Source: Roseovarius carneus (GTDB taxonomy: Bacteria > Pseudomonadota > Alphaproteobacteria > Rhodobacterales > Rhodobacteraceae). From it: 64,000 bases of DNA. The position numbers and the translations under genes were made by a program. The DNA lies in NCBI RefSeq assembly GCF_020141465.1, contig NZ_JAHSPD010000001.1, positions 2,400,374 through 2,464,373 on the forward strand. The letters are read 5' to 3'. The notes below the pieces were generated by a model. It did no database searches and was not told where the DNA came from. It saw only the letters and a list, made by a program, of their open reading frames with translations. Shown here piece after piece: positions 10,002 to 19,882 of this stretch. Positions within the stretch are counted from its first letter, which is position 1, and each line of letters opens with the position of its first letter.

Positions 10002-11359
10002 CCGACATGAACCTTGCTTCCGAGACACCACAGACACCAGCGCCCAAAGGCAGCCTGACCCGTGCGGACGCGAGTACCAAAAAGCGCAACGCCGCCGAGA
10101 CGCGGTTTCGCTTTTACGGGCTGACGGCGGTGGCGATTGGCGTGGTGTTTCTCTTGATCCTCGTCACCTCCATCGTGAGCAACGGTGTGGGCGCATTTCA
10201 GCAGACTTTCATTACCGCGCAGGTCTATCTCGACCCCGCAAAGCTTGATAAAAACGGCAATCGCGATCTGGAGGAGATGAAAAAGGTCTCGACCTTCGGC
10301 TATGCGCCGCTCATCCAGAGCGCCCTTCTGGCCGAGGTTGAGGCGCGCGGCATCGACACGACGCTATCCAAGCCCGGTGATATGAAAAACCTCCTCTCGG
10401 CCTCCGCCCCGGCGCAGGTGCGCGACTATGTATTGGCCAACCCCGACCGCGTGGGAGAGACGGTGGAATTCCGCCTCCTCGCCTCATCGCGCGTGGACGG
10501 ATATATGAAGGACCGCGTGTTCCGCGAGGATGTGGCGCGCGACAAGAATATTTCGGTGGAGCAATTGGACCTCACAGATGCGCTGGTTGGCGTGGGCGTG
10601 ATCGCAAAGGGCTTCAACTCCGCGTTTATCTTTGGCGCGGACGCCTCCGGCTCGCGCCCTGAGCAGGCGGGGATGGGGGTCGCGATGATCGGCTCATTCT
10701 TCATGATGCTCGTCGTGCTGGTCCTCAGCCTGCCCATCGGCGTGGCCGCTTCCATCTATCTTGAGGAATTCGCGCCGAAAAATCGCCTGACCGATCTCAT
10801 TGAGGTCAATATCTCCAACCTTGCCGCCGTGCCATCCATCGTCTTTGGCATTCTGGGTCTGGCCGCGTTCATCCAATTCGCGCATCTGCCACAATCGGCC
10901 CCTCTGGTGGGTGGATTGGTGCTGACCTTGATGACCCTGCCGACGATTATCATCTCCACCCGCGCTTCGCTCAAGGCCGTGCCTCCGTCCATTCGCGATG
11001 CGGCGCTGGGTGTGGGCGCGTCCAAGATGCAGAGCGTTTTTCATCATGTCTTGCCGCTCGCCATGCCCGGCATCCTGACCGGGACGATCATTGGCCTCGC
11101 GCAAGCCTTGGGTGAGACGGCACCGCTCTTGCTGATCGGGATGGTCGGCTATGTTGCCACGAACTATCCCGATGGCATATCGGCGGGGTTTCTGGACCCC
11201 AACTCGGCCATGCCCGCGCAGATCTATGAATGGGCACGCCGCTCGGACCCCGCGTTTTACGAGCGCGCATGGGGCGGGATCATCATTCTTCTGGTCTTCC
11301 TTTTGACCATGAACATCATTGCCATCCTTCTGCGCCGCCGGTTTGAGCGGCGGTGGTAG
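9998..11359 (+). CDS. pstA: Phosphate ABC transporter permease PstA (with DUF3333-type N-terminus)
   Basis: 453 aa. After a hydrophilic start there is one helix ([20 protein letters not shown]), then a periplasmic DUF3333-like region of about 170 residues. The permease domain follows ([29 protein letters not shown] onward), with the EAA-type loop [27 protein letters not shown]. It pairs with PstC to form the membrane channel. The start overlaps the pstC stop by 4 bases, so the two subunits are translationally coupled. Confidence 0.94.
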   Translation: MTDMNLASETPQTPAPKGSLTRADASTKKRNAAETRFRFYGLTAVAIGVVFLLILVTSIVSNGVGAFQQTFITAQVYLDPAKLDKNGNRDLEEMKKVSTFGYAPLIQSALLAEVEARGIDTTLSKPGDMKNLLSASAPAQVRDYVLANPDRVGETVEFRLLASSRVDGYMKDRVFREDVARDKNISVEQLDLTDALVGVGVIAKGFNSAFIFGADASGSRPEQAGMGVAMIGSFFMMLVVLVLSLPIGVAASIYLEEFAPKNRLTDLIEVNISNLAAVPSIVFGILGLAAFIQFAHLPQSAPLVGGLVLTLMTLPTIIISTRASLKAVPPSIRDAALGVGASKMQSVFHHVLPLAMPGILTGTIIGLAQALGETAPLLLIGMVGYVATNYPDGISAGFLDPNSAMPAQIYEWARRSDPAFYERAWGGIIILLVFLLTMNIIAILLRRRFERRW

Positions 11360-11384
11360 AGCGGTGGAAGATCGGAGCCCAACC

Positions 11385-12185
11385 ATGTATGACGCGCCTG
11401 CCCAACTGGAGAAGCAAGTGACCCAGACTGACATCAAAATCGCCGCGCGCGGCGTGCAGGTTTACTACGGTGACACACACGCCATCAAGGACGTGGATGT
11501 GGATATCGTCGACAAGACGGTGACCGCATTCATCGGTCCGTCGGGCTGTGGAAAATCCACCTTCCTGCGATGTTTGAACCGAATGAACGACACGATAGAT
11601 ATCTGCCGGATCGAAGGCGACATCCGCATGGATGGTGAGGATATCTATGACCGCCGGGTGGACCCGGTGCAGTTGCGCGCCAAGGTCGGCATGGTGTTCC
11701 AAAAGCCCAACCCGTTCCCCAAATCCATCTATGATAATGTGGCCTATGGACCCCGCATCCACGGCCTTGCCCGCAACAAAGCGGAGATGGACGATATCGT
11801 GGAGCGCGCCCTGCGCCGCGGCGCGATCTGGAACGAGGTGAAGGACCGGCTTCATGCGCCCGGCACGGGCCTTTCGGGCGGGCAGCAGCAGCGGCTTTGC
11901 ATCGCGCGGGCGATTGCGACCGAGCCAGAAGTTCTCTTGATGGATGAGCCATGCTCGGCACTTGATCCCATCGCCACGGCGCAGGTGGAGGAGCTGATCG
12001 ACGAGCTGCGCTCGAATTATTCGGTCGTGATCGTCACCCACTCGATGCAGCAGGCTGCCCGCGTCAGCCAAAAGACCGCGTTTTTCCACCTTGGAAACCT
12101 TGTGGAATACGGCGAAACGAGCACGATTTTCACCAACCCCGTGGATGAACGGACTGAATCCTACATCACCGGCCGGATCGGGTAA
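11385..12185 (+). CDS. pstB: Phosphate ABC transporter ATP-binding protein
   Basis: 266-aa ATPase: Walker [11 protein letters not shown]-loop [12 protein letters not shown], signature [14 protein letters not shown], Walker [14 protein letters not shown] and the switch His in [13 protein letters not shown]. The ending, YETFxNP-like [19 protein letters not shown], is the standard PstB tail. The start was set at 11385, with GGAG 7 nt upstream, rather than at an earlier ATG inside pstA. PstB powers uptake and, with PhoU, relays phosphate status to PhoR. Confidence 0.97.
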   Translation: MYDAPAQLEKQVTQTDIKIAARGVQVYYGDTHAIKDVDVDIVDKTVTAFIGPSGCGKSTFLRCLNRMNDTIDICRIEGDIRMDGEDIYDRRVDPVQLRAKVGMVFQKPNPFPKSIYDNVAYGPRIHGLARNKAEMDDIVERALRRGAIWNEVKDRLHAPGTGLSGGQQQRLCIARAIATEPEVLLMDEPCSALDPIATAQVEELIDELRSNYSVVIVTHSMQQAARVSQKTAFFHLGNLVEYGETSTIFTNPVDERTESYITGRIG

Positions 12186-12190
12186 GCACA

Positions 12191-12901
12191 ATGCAAGACA
12201 CACATATCGCCTCGGCTTTTGACCGCGACCTTGAGGTCATTCAGGCCCAGATCATGAAGATGGGTGGCCTCGTGGAAGAGGCCATTATTGATGCTGCCAC
12301 CTCGCTTGAGACCCAAGATCAGGAGCTGGCAGAGACCGTCCGCCGCCGCGACCGCGCGATTGATGATCTGGAGGAAATGATCAATCAGGAGGTGGCGAAG
12401 GTGATCGCCCTGCGCGCGCCCACGGCGATTGACCTGCGCCTGATCCTGTCGGTCCTGAAGATCTCCGCCAACCTTGAGCGGATTGGTGATTACTCCAAAA
12501 ACATGGCCAAGCGCACCACGGTTCTGGCGCAGCTTCCACCCGTCAACGGCTCTCCCGCCGCGCTGCGCCGCATGGCGCGTGAGGTGGAGCGGATGCTGAA
12601 AGATGCGCTCGACGCCTATATTCAGCGTGACGCGGATTTGGCGTATGAGGTGATGCTGCGCGATCAGGATGTGGACCAGATGTATAACGCGCTTTTCCGC
12701 GAGTTTCTGACCTTCATGATGGAAGATCCGCGCAACATCACCGCCTGTATGCATCTGCATTTCATCGCCAAGAACACCGAGCGGATGGGCGATCATGTGA
12801 CCTCTATCTGCGAGCAGGTGATCTATCTCGTCACCGGCGAGATGCCCGAGGAAAGCCGCCCCAAGGGTGATCTGACCTCGACCAAACCCGTCGATATTTG
12901 A
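12191..12901 (+). CDS. phoU: Phosphate transport system regulator PhoU
   Basis: 236-aa all-helical protein made of two PhoU repeats. Each has the metal-binding ExxxD-type helix pattern, seen in LRLILSVLKISANLERIGDY and CMHLHFIAKNTERMGDHVTSI. It links the Pst transporter to PhoR and keeps the Pho regulon off when phosphate is ample. It starts 5 bases after pstB, so it belongs to the same transcript. Confidence 0.97.
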   Translation: MQDTHIASAFDRDLEVIQAQIMKMGGLVEEAIIDAATSLETQDQELAETVRRRDRAIDDLEEMINQEVAKVIALRAPTAIDLRLILSVLKISANLERIGDYSKNMAKRTTVLAQLPPVNGSPAALRRMAREVERMLKDALDAYIQRDADLAYEVMLRDQDVDQMYNALFREFLTFMMEDPRNITACMHLHFIAKNTERMGDHVTSICEQVIYLVTGEMPEESRPKGDLTSTKPVDI

Positions 12902-12914
12902 GGGAGGGCAGGGG

Positions 12915-13604
12915 ATGAGCATTGATCAACCCTGCGTTTTGCTGGTGGAGGACGAACCGGCGCAGCGCGAGGTTCTGCTCTACAACCTTGAGGCCGACGG
13001 CTTTGCCGTGCAGAGTGCCGAGAATGGTGAAGAGGCGCTGGAGCTTGTCCGCGAAGGGCCGCCCGATCTTATCGTCCTGGATTGGATGCTGCCGCGCGTC
13101 TCGGGGATAGAGGTGTGTCGCCAACTTAAATCCCGCGCCGAGACGCGCGCCATTCCGATCATCATGCTCTCGGCCCGCTCCGAGGAGGTGGACCGCGTGC
13201 GCGGCCTTGAGACGGGGGCCGATGATTATGTGGTAAAGCCCTATTCTGTGGTCGAGCTGATGGCGCGGGTGCGCGCTCAGTTGCGCCGCACGCGGCCCGC
13301 CTCGGTGGGAGAGCGGCTCGAATATCAGGGGATCGCACTTGATGCTGAGACGCACCGCGTGACCCGCGATGGCGAAACGCTCAAACTGGGGCCGACCGAG
13401 TTTCGCTTGCTCAGCACCTTCATGGAAAAGCCGGGCCGGGTCTGGAGCCGTGAACAACTTCTCGACCGGGTCTGGGGGCGCGATATCTACGTCGATACCC
13501 GCACGGTCGATGTGCATATCGGGCGGTTGCGCAAGGCGCTCTGTCAGCATGGCGGGGACGATCCGTTGCGTACGGTGCGCGGCGCGGGATACGCTCTGGG
13601 TTAG
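12915..13604 (+). CDS. phoB: Phosphate regulon response regulator PhoB
   Basis: 229-aa OmpR-type regulator. The receiver domain has the acidic pocket EDE (residues 12-14), phospho-acceptor D56 (LIVLDWMLP), and K in VVKPYS. The C-terminal winged helix (LKLGPTEFRLLSTFMEKPGRVWSREQLLDRVWG...RTVDVHIGRLRKAL) binds Pho boxes such as the one at 7304-7332. A strong purine-rich site (GGGAGGGCAGGGG) precedes the ATG. It lies at the end of the operon although phoR lies at the start, on the other side of pst. Its stop overlaps the convergent LysR gene by 4 bases. Confidence 0.96.
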   Translation: MSIDQPCVLLVEDEPAQREVLLYNLEADGFAVQSAENGEEALELVREGPPDLIVLDWMLPRVSGIEVCRQLKSRAETRAIPIIMLSARSEEVDRVRGLETGADDYVVKPYSVVELMARVRAQLRRTRPASVGERLEYQGIALDAETHRVTRDGETLKLGPTEFRLLSTFMEKPGRVWSREQLLDRVWGRDIYVDTRTVDVHIGRLRKALCQHGGDDPLRTVRGAGYALG

Positions 13605-14509
13605 CGTGGCAGCATGTCCTCATCGCTCGCTTGCGCGGCAAGCCATGCGCGAAACGAGGCCAGCGCGCCGGTTTGCGCCGCACCACGTGGCCAAACGAGG
13701 TAATACGCACCGGGGCTGGGGCAAGGCCCGCCCCACGCGGAGATAAGCCGCCCGCTCGCCAAGTCCTGCTCCGCAAGGTAATCGGGCAGGAGGGCCACGC
13801 CCAGCCCATGCAAAGCCGCCTGCGTGATCGTGGCGAACTGGTCGTAAATCGTGCCAGGCGCATCCCCGTCGGGCGCACCTTGGGCCGTGAACCACGCCGC
13901 CCACGCGTCAGGCCGCGTCTCGATATGCAAAAGAGGCAGATCCTGCAACGAAGCCGGGGACAAGGGCATGCGCCCGGCAATGAGATCAGGCGCACAAACT
14001 GGGATCACAGCCTCCCCACGCAGGCGCATCACCTCTGTGCCCGGCCAATCCCCATCACCGAAATATATTGCGGCATCAAAGGGTTCTGACGCAAAGCTAA
14101 ACGGGCGCACACGCGTCGAGAGATTCAGAGTGACTTCTGGATGGCTGCGCGCAAAATCAGGCAGGCGCGGGACCAACCAGCGCATCCCGAACGTGGGTAA
14201 GATCGCGAGGCTCAGGCTACCGCCCGCAGGGTTGACCGTGAGTTTCATGGAGGCCTGCGCGATCTGGCTGAGCGCGCCGCGCACCTCCGCCGCATAGGCG
14301 CTTGCCTCAGGCGTCAGCACCATCCGCCGCCCTTCGCGCAGCACAAGGCGCAGACCCAACTGCTCCTCCAGCGTCTGGATCTGGCGGCTGACCGCGCTCT
14401 GGCTAAGGTCCAGCGCTTCGGCTGCGGCGGTCGCGCTGCCCAGACGATCCAACGCCTCAAGCGCGCGAAGGGCAGCGGTCGACGGCAAAAAGCGGCGGGG
14501 CAGGGCCAT
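13601..14509 (-). CDS. LysR-family regulator, GcvA-like, next to gcdH
   Basis: 302 aa with an N-terminal winged helix (LRALEALDRLGSATAAAEALDLSQSAVSRQIQTLEEQLG) and a C-terminal substrate-binding fold that resembles the GcvA/TrpI group (LPTFGMRWLVPRLPDFARSHPEV). It is divergent from glutaryl-CoA dehydrogenase across a 108-bp gap, the arrangement seen for LysR-type activators of gcdH in other proteobacteria. I infer that it controls gcdH in response to glutarate or glutaryl-CoA. Its 3' end overlaps that of phoB by 4 bases. Confidence 0.85.
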   Translation of the reverse strand: MALPRRFLPSTAALRALEALDRLGSATAAAEALDLSQSAVSRQIQTLEEQLGLRLVLREGRRMVLTPEASAYAAEVRGALSQIAQASMKLTVNPAGGSLSLAILPTFGMRWLVPRLPDFARSHPEVTLNLSTRVRPFSFASEPFDAAIYFGDGDWPGTEVMRLRGEAVIPVCAPDLIAGRMPLSPASLQDLPLLHIETRPDAWAAWFTAQGAPDGDAPGTIYDQFATITQAALHGLGVALLPDYLAEQDLASGRLISAWGGPCPSPGAYYLVWPRGAAQTGALASFRAWLAAQASDEDMLPR

Positions 14510-14617
14510 CTATGCGGTTTACTCATGGGTTGATGCAGGTTCTGCGCTATTGTTTGAGCGTATTTTGCGGTATGGTCCAGTAGAAATACGCACATCCCCC
14601 ATGAAAGGACCGCTCCC

Positions 14618-15844
14618 ATGAGCCTTGACGCCCCACAGACCCTCAAAGCAAAAGACGCGCCCGATCTGGGCACATTTGACTGGGCCGACCCCTTTTACCT
14701 GAACGATCAGCTCAGCGAAGACGAGCGTATGATTGCCGATAGCGCCCGCAGTTTTGCCGCTGAAAAGCTGGCCCCGCGCGTCATCAAGGCCTATGCGGAG
14801 GAGACGGTCTCACCTGAACTTTTCCCTGAAATGGGCGAAATGGGGCTGCTTGGGACGACCATCCCCGAAGAATATGGCGGGCTTGGCGCCAGCTATGTGA
14901 GCTATGGCCTTGTCGCGCGCGAGATCGAGCGTGTGGATAGCGGCTACCGCTCCATGATGTCTGTGCAATCCAGCCTCGTGATGTATCCCATTTACGCATA
15001 TGGCACCGAGGAACAGCAACTGAAATACCTGCCGGGCCTCTCCGCCGGCACGCTGATCGGCTGCTTTGGCCTGACCGAGCCGGATGCTGGGTCTGATCCG
15101 GCGGGCATGAAGACCAAGGCTGTAAAGACCGATGGCGGCTACCGGATCACCGGCTCCAAGATGTGGATTTCCAACAGCCCGATCGCCGATGTGTTCATCA
15201 TCTGGGCCAAGTCCGACGCGCATGACGGCAAAATCCGTGGGTTTGTCCTTGAGAAAGGCATGAAGGGTCTGAGCGCGCCCAAGATTGGCGGAAAGCTGAG
15301 CCTGCGCGCGTCTGTGACCGGCGAGATCGTGATGAAGGATGTCGAAGTTGGCGAGGACGCGCTTTTGCCCGGCGTCGAAGGACTCAAAGGCCCGTTTGGC
15401 TGTCTCAACCGCGCACGCTATGGCATTGCGTGGGGTGTCATGGGGGCGGCCGAGTTCTGCTGGCACGGTGCGCGGCAATACGGGCTTGATCGGCATCAGT
15501 TCAAGAAGCCGCTGGCCCAGACGCAGCTTTTCCAGCTCAAGCTTGCCAACATGCAAACCGAGATCACGCTGGGCCTGCAAGCGGCGCTGCGGGTAGGACG
15601 GCTCATGGACGAGGCGCGGGCAGCACCCGAGATGATCTCGCTCATCAAGCGTAACAACTGCGGCAAAGCCCTTGAGATTGCTCGGCATTCCCGCGACATG
15701 CATGGCGGCAACGGAATCTCCGAAGAGTTCCAGGTGATCCGCCACATGATGAACCTTGAGACGGTCAACACCTATGAGGGCACGCATGATGTCCATGCGC
15801 TGATCCTTGGGCGGGCGCAAACCGGCCTTCAGGCTTTCTTTTAG
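14618..15844 (+). CDS. gcdH: Glutaryl-CoA dehydrogenase
   Basis: 408-aa FAD acyl-CoA dehydrogenase that oxidatively decarboxylates glutaryl-CoA to crotonyl-CoA in lysine, tryptophan and glutarate catabolism. Subfamily markers are the [13 protein letters not shown] start, [18 protein letters not shown], the arginine-containing segment [19 protein letters not shown], and [20 protein letters not shown], whose E387 is the catalytic base. AAAGGA precedes the ATG. It is a single-gene unit, divergent from the LysR gene and closed by an intrinsic terminator. Confidence 0.95.
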   Translation: MSLDAPQTLKAKDAPDLGTFDWADPFYLNDQLSEDERMIADSARSFAAEKLAPRVIKAYAEETVSPELFPEMGEMGLLGTTIPEEYGGLGASYVSYGLVAREIERVDSGYRSMMSVQSSLVMYPIYAYGTEEQQLKYLPGLSAGTLIGCFGLTEPDAGSDPAGMKTKAVKTDGGYRITGSKMWISNSPIADVFIIWAKSDAHDGKIRGFVLEKGMKGLSAPKIGGKLSLRASVTGEIVMKDVEVGEDALLPGVEGLKGPFGCLNRARYGIAWGVMGAAEFCWHGARQYGLDRHQFKKPLAQTQLFQLKLANMQTEITLGLQAALRVGRLMDEARAAPEMISLIKRNNCGKALEIARHSRDMHGGNGISEEFQVIRHMMNLETVNTYEGTHDVHALILGRAQTGLQAFF

Positions 15845-15857
15845 ACCTTGAGATAGA

Positions 15858-15897
15858 GCAGCCTGATCTCTAGAGGTCAGGCTGCCTGATTTCGTTT
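15858..15897 (+). terminator. Intrinsic terminator of gcdH
   Basis: GCAGCCTGA (15858-15866) and TCAGGCTGC (15877-15885) form a perfect 9-bp stem with a 10-base loop, followed by the T-rich stretch CTGATTTCGTTT. The IS30 element begins only 23 bases later. Confidence 0.85.
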
Positions 15898-15920
15898 AGG
15901 TGGCATAATAACATCGGCCA

Positions 15921-17037
15921 GGGTGTGAACTCACGCTGAAGTGCAGTTCCTGATATGTTGTTTTACTCCAATCGGTTCCGTAACTCCATCAGTTCGCTTT
16001 CAAAGACCTCAGCAGGCGTTCGGTAGCCAAGGCACTTGCGCGGCGTTGAATTGAGGCGGTGGCAAATCGACCTCAAATATCGATTTGTGAGCGCCGTCGG
16101 TTCGGTTGATCTGGGGAGATAACGGCGCAGCCTGTTGTTCGTGTTCTCAACAGTGCCTTTCTGGTAGGGTGCTTGGGGATCACAGAACCATGCATCCGCA
16201 CCAATGCCGTCCTTTAGACGCTTCCAGGCTGAGAACTCAGTCCCGCGATCAAAGGTGATTGACTGACGTGCATCTGCGGGCAGCGGTGCCAAGCCGTTGA
16301 TCAGGGACTCCATGATCGGTTTGGATGTGCGATCCTCATTGCGGATGACGACAGCATAGCGGCTCACGCGCTCCACCAACGAAGTCACATTCACCTTTCC
16401 ATGTTCGCGCCGGAACATCATCAGATCGCACTCCCAATGGCCAAACTCAGACCGCTCAGCAATGCGTTCGGGCCTGTAGAATAGGCTTTGCGCATCAAAG
16501 ATGTGACCACGCTGGTGGCGTCGATGTCCACGCGGCCTGCGGCGTTTACGATGCTCCGGCAGGTGACGATAGAATTGCTCTGCGCGGCCATCCTTGGAAT
16601 AGGCGAAGCGGTAGATGGTCTCATGGCTCACGCGGATCGGATGACGTTCTAGGCGCATCCGGCCTGCGATCTGTTCAGGAGACCAACCAGCTTTGAGACG
16701 GTCCTCAATAGCGGCCTTCAACTCCGGGTTTACGATCATCTTGCGATGGACCGCGCGACGCCGCTCGTACTTATCCTGCGCGACGACCGCGTGATAGCCG
16801 TTCAACTCCGGTATCTCTTTGTCGGTGTATCGGTTGCGCTTGATGTCCCGGTAGATCGTAGAGGGGTCACGACCCAATCTATCCGCGATCTCTGATACCG
16901 GCATTTTGGCTTCAAGCCACTTTGCGAGCTTACGCCGTTCGTCCAGCTTCAGATGACAGTAGTGGCTTCCCATTCTTCATACTCCATGCATCTCTCTGTT
17001 TTAGTACAGAATTTGCACTTCGTTTGTGAATCCACCC
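15921..17037. mobile_element. IS30-family insertion sequence
   Basis: About 1.12 kb with one transposase gene. The ends are imperfect inverted repeats: the left end opens GGGTGTGAACTCAC with GAAGTGCA at 15938-15945; the right end, read on the minus strand from 17037, opens GGGTGGATTCAC with GAAGTGCA at 17014-17021. The 8-bp word ATCGGCCA occurs directly outside the left end (15913-15920) and four bases outside the right end (17042-17049), a possible target duplication. The element sits between the gcdH terminator and the end of the malonate operon, so no gene is interrupted. Confidence 0.8.
15963..16973 (-). CDS. IS30-family transposase
   Basis: 336 aa, apparently intact. The N-terminal helix-turn-helix (LKLDERRKLAKWLEAKMPVSEIADRLGRDPSTIYRDIKRN) binds the ends. 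A second helical region (WSPEQIAGRMRLE) and the DDE catalytic core follow: D183 in HWECDLMMF, D242 in TFDRGTEFS and E276 in QKGTVENTNNRLRRYLPR. Length and motif order match full-length IS30-type enzymes. No frameshift or internal stop is seen, so the element could be active. Confidence 0.95.
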   Translation of the reverse strand: MGSHYCHLKLDERRKLAKWLEAKMPVSEIADRLGRDPSTIYRDIKRNRYTDKEIPELNGYHAVVAQDKYERRRAVHRKMIVNPELKAAIEDRLKAGWSPEQIAGRMRLERHPIRVSHETIYRFAYSKDGRAEQFYRHLPEHRKRRRPRGHRRHQRGHIFDAQSLFYRPERIAERSEFGHWECDLMMFRREHGKVNVTSLVERVSRYAVVIRNEDRTSKPIMESLINGLAPLPADARQSITFDRGTEFSAWKRLKDGIGADAWFCDPQAPYQKGTVENTNNRLRRYLPRSTEPTALTNRYLRSICHRLNSTPRKCLGYRTPAEVFESELMELRNRLE

Positions 17038-17108
17038 AGAAATCGGCCAATATTCGCATAATCATTATTATGTAAATATTAGAAATGACCAAAGCACGCC
17101 CCGCAAGA

Positions 17109-18638
17109 CTACTCTACACTCTCGCTCTGCATAAAGATCGCGCTGTAAGTCTCTCTTAACACGTTCTTTTGAACTTTTCCCATCGTATTACGCGGCAGCG
17201 CCTCTAGCGTGATCATACGGCGTGGATGTTTGAAGCGCGCAAGCTCCTTGCCCACAGCGATCTCGATCTGTGCCATATCAGGCTGCGCGTCTTTCTCGGC
17301 CACCAGAACCGCGACGACACTCTCACCAAAATCGGGATGCGGTACGCCGATCACGGCGCTCTCACAAACACCCAGCTGCGCGTCGAGGACCAGCTCAATC
17401 TCCTTGGGATAAATGTTGTAGCCACCGGAAATGATCAGATCCTTGCCGCGTCCGACGATCTGCACATAGCCCTGATCGTCGATCAGCCCCAAATCGCCGG
17501 TGATGAAAAACCCGTCCGCGCGCAGCTCTTCGGCGGTCTTCTCGGGCATCTTCCAATAGCCCTGAAAGACGTTCGGGCCGCGCACCTCGATCTGCCCGAC
17601 TTCGCCCTGCGCAAGGGTTTCGCCCGTGCCAGGATCAGTGATTTTCAACTCAACACCCGGCAGCGGCATCCCAACCGTGCCCGCGCGGCGCGCCCCGTCA
17701 TAAGGGTTCGTGGTGTTCATATTGGTTTCTGTCATGCCGTAGCGCTCAAGGATCGCGTGGCCTGTGCGCGCCTCAAAGCTGGCATGGGTTTCGGCCAAAA
17801 GCGGCGCGGACCCGGACACGAAAAGCCGCATATGCGCCGCCGCCGCACGGTCAAAACCGGGCTGGTCGAGAAGCCGTGTATAAAATGTGGGAACGCCCAT
17901 CATTGACGTGGCCTCTGGCAGACGCGTGAGCACCTCTTCCGCATCAAACTTGGGCAGGAAGATCATCGAGCCGCCCGCAATAAGCGTGACATTAGTCGCC
18001 ACAAAAAGTCCGTGCGTATGGAAGATCGGTAGCGCGTGCAAAAGCACGTCCTGGTCGGTAAAGCGCCAACATTCAACCAGCGCCTCGGAGTTGCTTAGCA
18101 GGTTGCGCTGCGACAGCATTGCCCCTTTGGAGCGCCCGGTTGTGCCGGATGTGTAAAGGAGAGCTGCCAGATCGTCCGCGCCCCTATCTGCGGTGTCGAA
18201 CATCTCTGGCTGGCCATCTGCGGCCATCGCGAGCGATCCTGTGCCATCCGCATTCAGCACCGCCAGACGCGCCCCCAGATCGGAGGCCATCTCGGCCATT
18301 TCCACCTCAGACGCCCCATCGCAAACGATCAAAGACGCGCCGGAGTCCTCGATAAAATACTGCAATTCCGCCGCCGTGTAGGCGGTGTTGAGCGGCAAGA
18401 AGACCACACCCGCCTGAGCGCAGGCCGCATAGAGCGCCAGTGCCTCGGGCGATTTGTGGATCTGCGCCGCAAGCCGATCGCCAGGGCGCAGGCCGGTACC
18501 GGCCAGAACATGGGCAAATTGAGCGGCGCGGCGCAGGAAAGCGTCATGGGTAAGGGTGACGCCGGTTGCGAGATGCAAAAACGGCGTCTGCGCCCCCGCA
18601 TGGCGGCCAAATAACTGATCGTAAAGCGGATTGGCCAT
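17109..18638 (-). CDS. matB: Malonyl-CoA synthetase
   Basis: 509-aa ANL-superfamily ligase that makes malonyl-CoA from malonate, ATP and CoA. Visible motifs are A3 LLYTSGTTGRSKGAMLSQ, LPIFHTHGLFVATN (typical of MatB), A5 YGMTETNMNT, A7 ITGDLGLID, A8 GRGKDLIISGGYNIYPKEIE and the A10 lysine in NTMGKVQKN. The start has GGGAGG 9 nt upstream, inside the end of matA, which lies 5 bases away. Together with matA and the TRAP genes it forms a malonate operon on the minus strand, and it is the last gene before the IS30 element. Confidence 0.95.
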   Translation of the reverse strand: MANPLYDQLFGRHAGAQTPFLHLATGVTLTHDAFLRRAAQFAHVLAGTGLRPGDRLAAQIHKSPEALALYAACAQAGVVFLPLNTAYTAAELQYFIEDSGASLIVCDGASEVEMAEMASDLGARLAVLNADGTGSLAMAADGQPEMFDTADRGADDLAALLYTSGTTGRSKGAMLSQRNLLSNSEALVECWRFTDQDVLLHALPIFHTHGLFVATNVTLIAGGSMIFLPKFDAEEVLTRLPEATSMMGVPTFYTRLLDQPGFDRAAAAHMRLFVSGSAPLLAETHASFEARTGHAILERYGMTETNMNTTNPYDGARRAGTVGMPLPGVELKITDPGTGETLAQGEVGQIEVRGPNVFQGYWKMPEKTAEELRADGFFITGDLGLIDDQGYVQIVGRGKDLIISGGYNIYPKEIELVLDAQLGVCESAVIGVPHPDFGESVVAVLVAEKDAQPDMAQIEIAVGKELARFKHPRRMITLEALPRNTMGKVQKNVLRETYSAIFMQSESVE

Positions 18639-18643
18639 TTGTC

Positions 18644-19882
18644 TCAGCCTCCCTGCGTAAGTGTTTTCTGCCCCGCCGCCGCCATCGTGCGTATCTCGGA
18701 CGTGGCGGCGATCTCATAACTGCTGGCGAAGGCCTCGTGGGTTTGGGCCAGCGTGCGCAGGTCGTAGAGGTAATTCACCATGACCCCGCCGGATTGCGCG
18801 CGGCCCTTGTCGGACATATCAGCCCCCTCATGCAAGCCATGTATCCGCGCGCCATTGCCGAGATGAAAGCGCGCGACGGGGTCCACGGGATCACCCTGAG
18901 GCCGTTTGGCGTTGAGCAGGTAATGCGCCGCAAGGGCCCCCGTGGGCGCGGTTTCGATCCCCTGCCCCATCTGCCATTTGCACAGGCCCGGGATGGGTGA
19001 GAGGGTTACAAAGGTCTTCAGACCCGGCATCTCGGCGGCGAGATCAGCGGCCACCTGTTTGATCAGCGAATTGCCAAACGAAATGCTGGCCAGCCCGGCC
19101 TGACAATTGGAGATGGAGTAGAACACCGCGGTGTCCGCAGCCCCACGCTCCAGCGGCGCGCGCGCCTCGGCCAGAAGCGGCGCAATCGCGCCGGGGATGC
19201 CGCGCGTGAGCGCAACCTCGACAAAAATCAGCGGCTCATCCGGCATGGCGGGATGAAAGAACGCAAAACAGCGGCGGTCCGCAGGCTCCACCCGGCGGCG
19301 CAGATCGCGCCAGCTTTCGATCTCGTGGACCGCCTCATAGGCGATGATCTTCTCCAGCAGATGCGCGGGGCTGCGCCAGTTTATCGGCCGCAGCACCAGA
19401 AAACCGCGATTGAACCACGAGGCAAAGAGATGCCGGAAATCAAGGTCCAGCGCCTCAAGCTCTGGCACGCCCCGCCCCAGCCGCAAGAGATCCGCGCGCA
19501 TGGCCACCAGTGCCGCCGTGGCACCGGGCACCTGATTGAGACGGCGGATCAGCTCCTGGCGCAGCGGCTCGGCGGCGCGGGTGAAGGCGCGGTAGCTCTC
19601 CTTGCCGGGCGTGGCCTCGTACGCATCGAGCGTGCGGCGCACAGCGGCCGGATCGATCCCCATGGCACCTGCGAGATGGGTGAAGAACCCCAGCTTGCCT
19701 GCATCATCGAGCGCCGCAAAACGCCCCAGGATCTGCTCTGCCAGATGCCGGCCGGACACCTCGCCCGAGGCGCTGACCAGCGCGTCGCACATCTCCTCCA
19801 TCGGCGCGCCGTCCCAATCGGGCGTCTGCGCCGAATAGCGCCGCTCGAACACCGTCGAGAGGAGATCGGCCAGCATGCTCAC
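18644..19882 (-). CDS. matA: Malonyl-CoA decarboxylase
   Basis: 412-aa enzyme of the eukaryote-like MCD family that converts malonyl-CoA to acetyl-CoA and CO2. Signatures are HLFASWFNRGFLVLRPINW, HEIESWRDLRRRVEPADRRCF and FYSISNCQAGLASISFGNSLIKQV followed by TLSPIPGLCKW. The GTG start at 19882 overlaps the dctM stop by 4 bases; an ATG two codons later is an alternative. With matB it forms the cycle that turns imported malonate into acetyl-CoA. Confidence 0.95.
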   Translation of the reverse strand: MSMLADLLSTVFERRYSAQTPDWDGAPMEEMCDALVSASGEVSGRHLAEQILGRFAALDDAGKLGFFTHLAGAMGIDPAAVRRTLDAYEATPGKESYRAFTRAAEPLRQELIRRLNQVPGATAALVAMRADLLRLGRGVPELEALDLDFRHLFASWFNRGFLVLRPINWRSPAHLLEKIIAYEAVHEIESWRDLRRRVEPADRRCFAFFHPAMPDEPLIFVEVALTRGIPGAIAPLLAEARAPLERGAADTAVFYSISNCQAGLASISFGNSLIKQVAADLAAEMPGLKTFVTLSPIPGLCKWQMGQGIETAPTGALAAHYLLNAKRPQGDPVDPVARFHLGNGARIHGLHEGADMSDKGRAQSGGVMVNYLYDLRTLAQTHEAFASSYEIAATSEIRTMAAAGQKTLTQGG

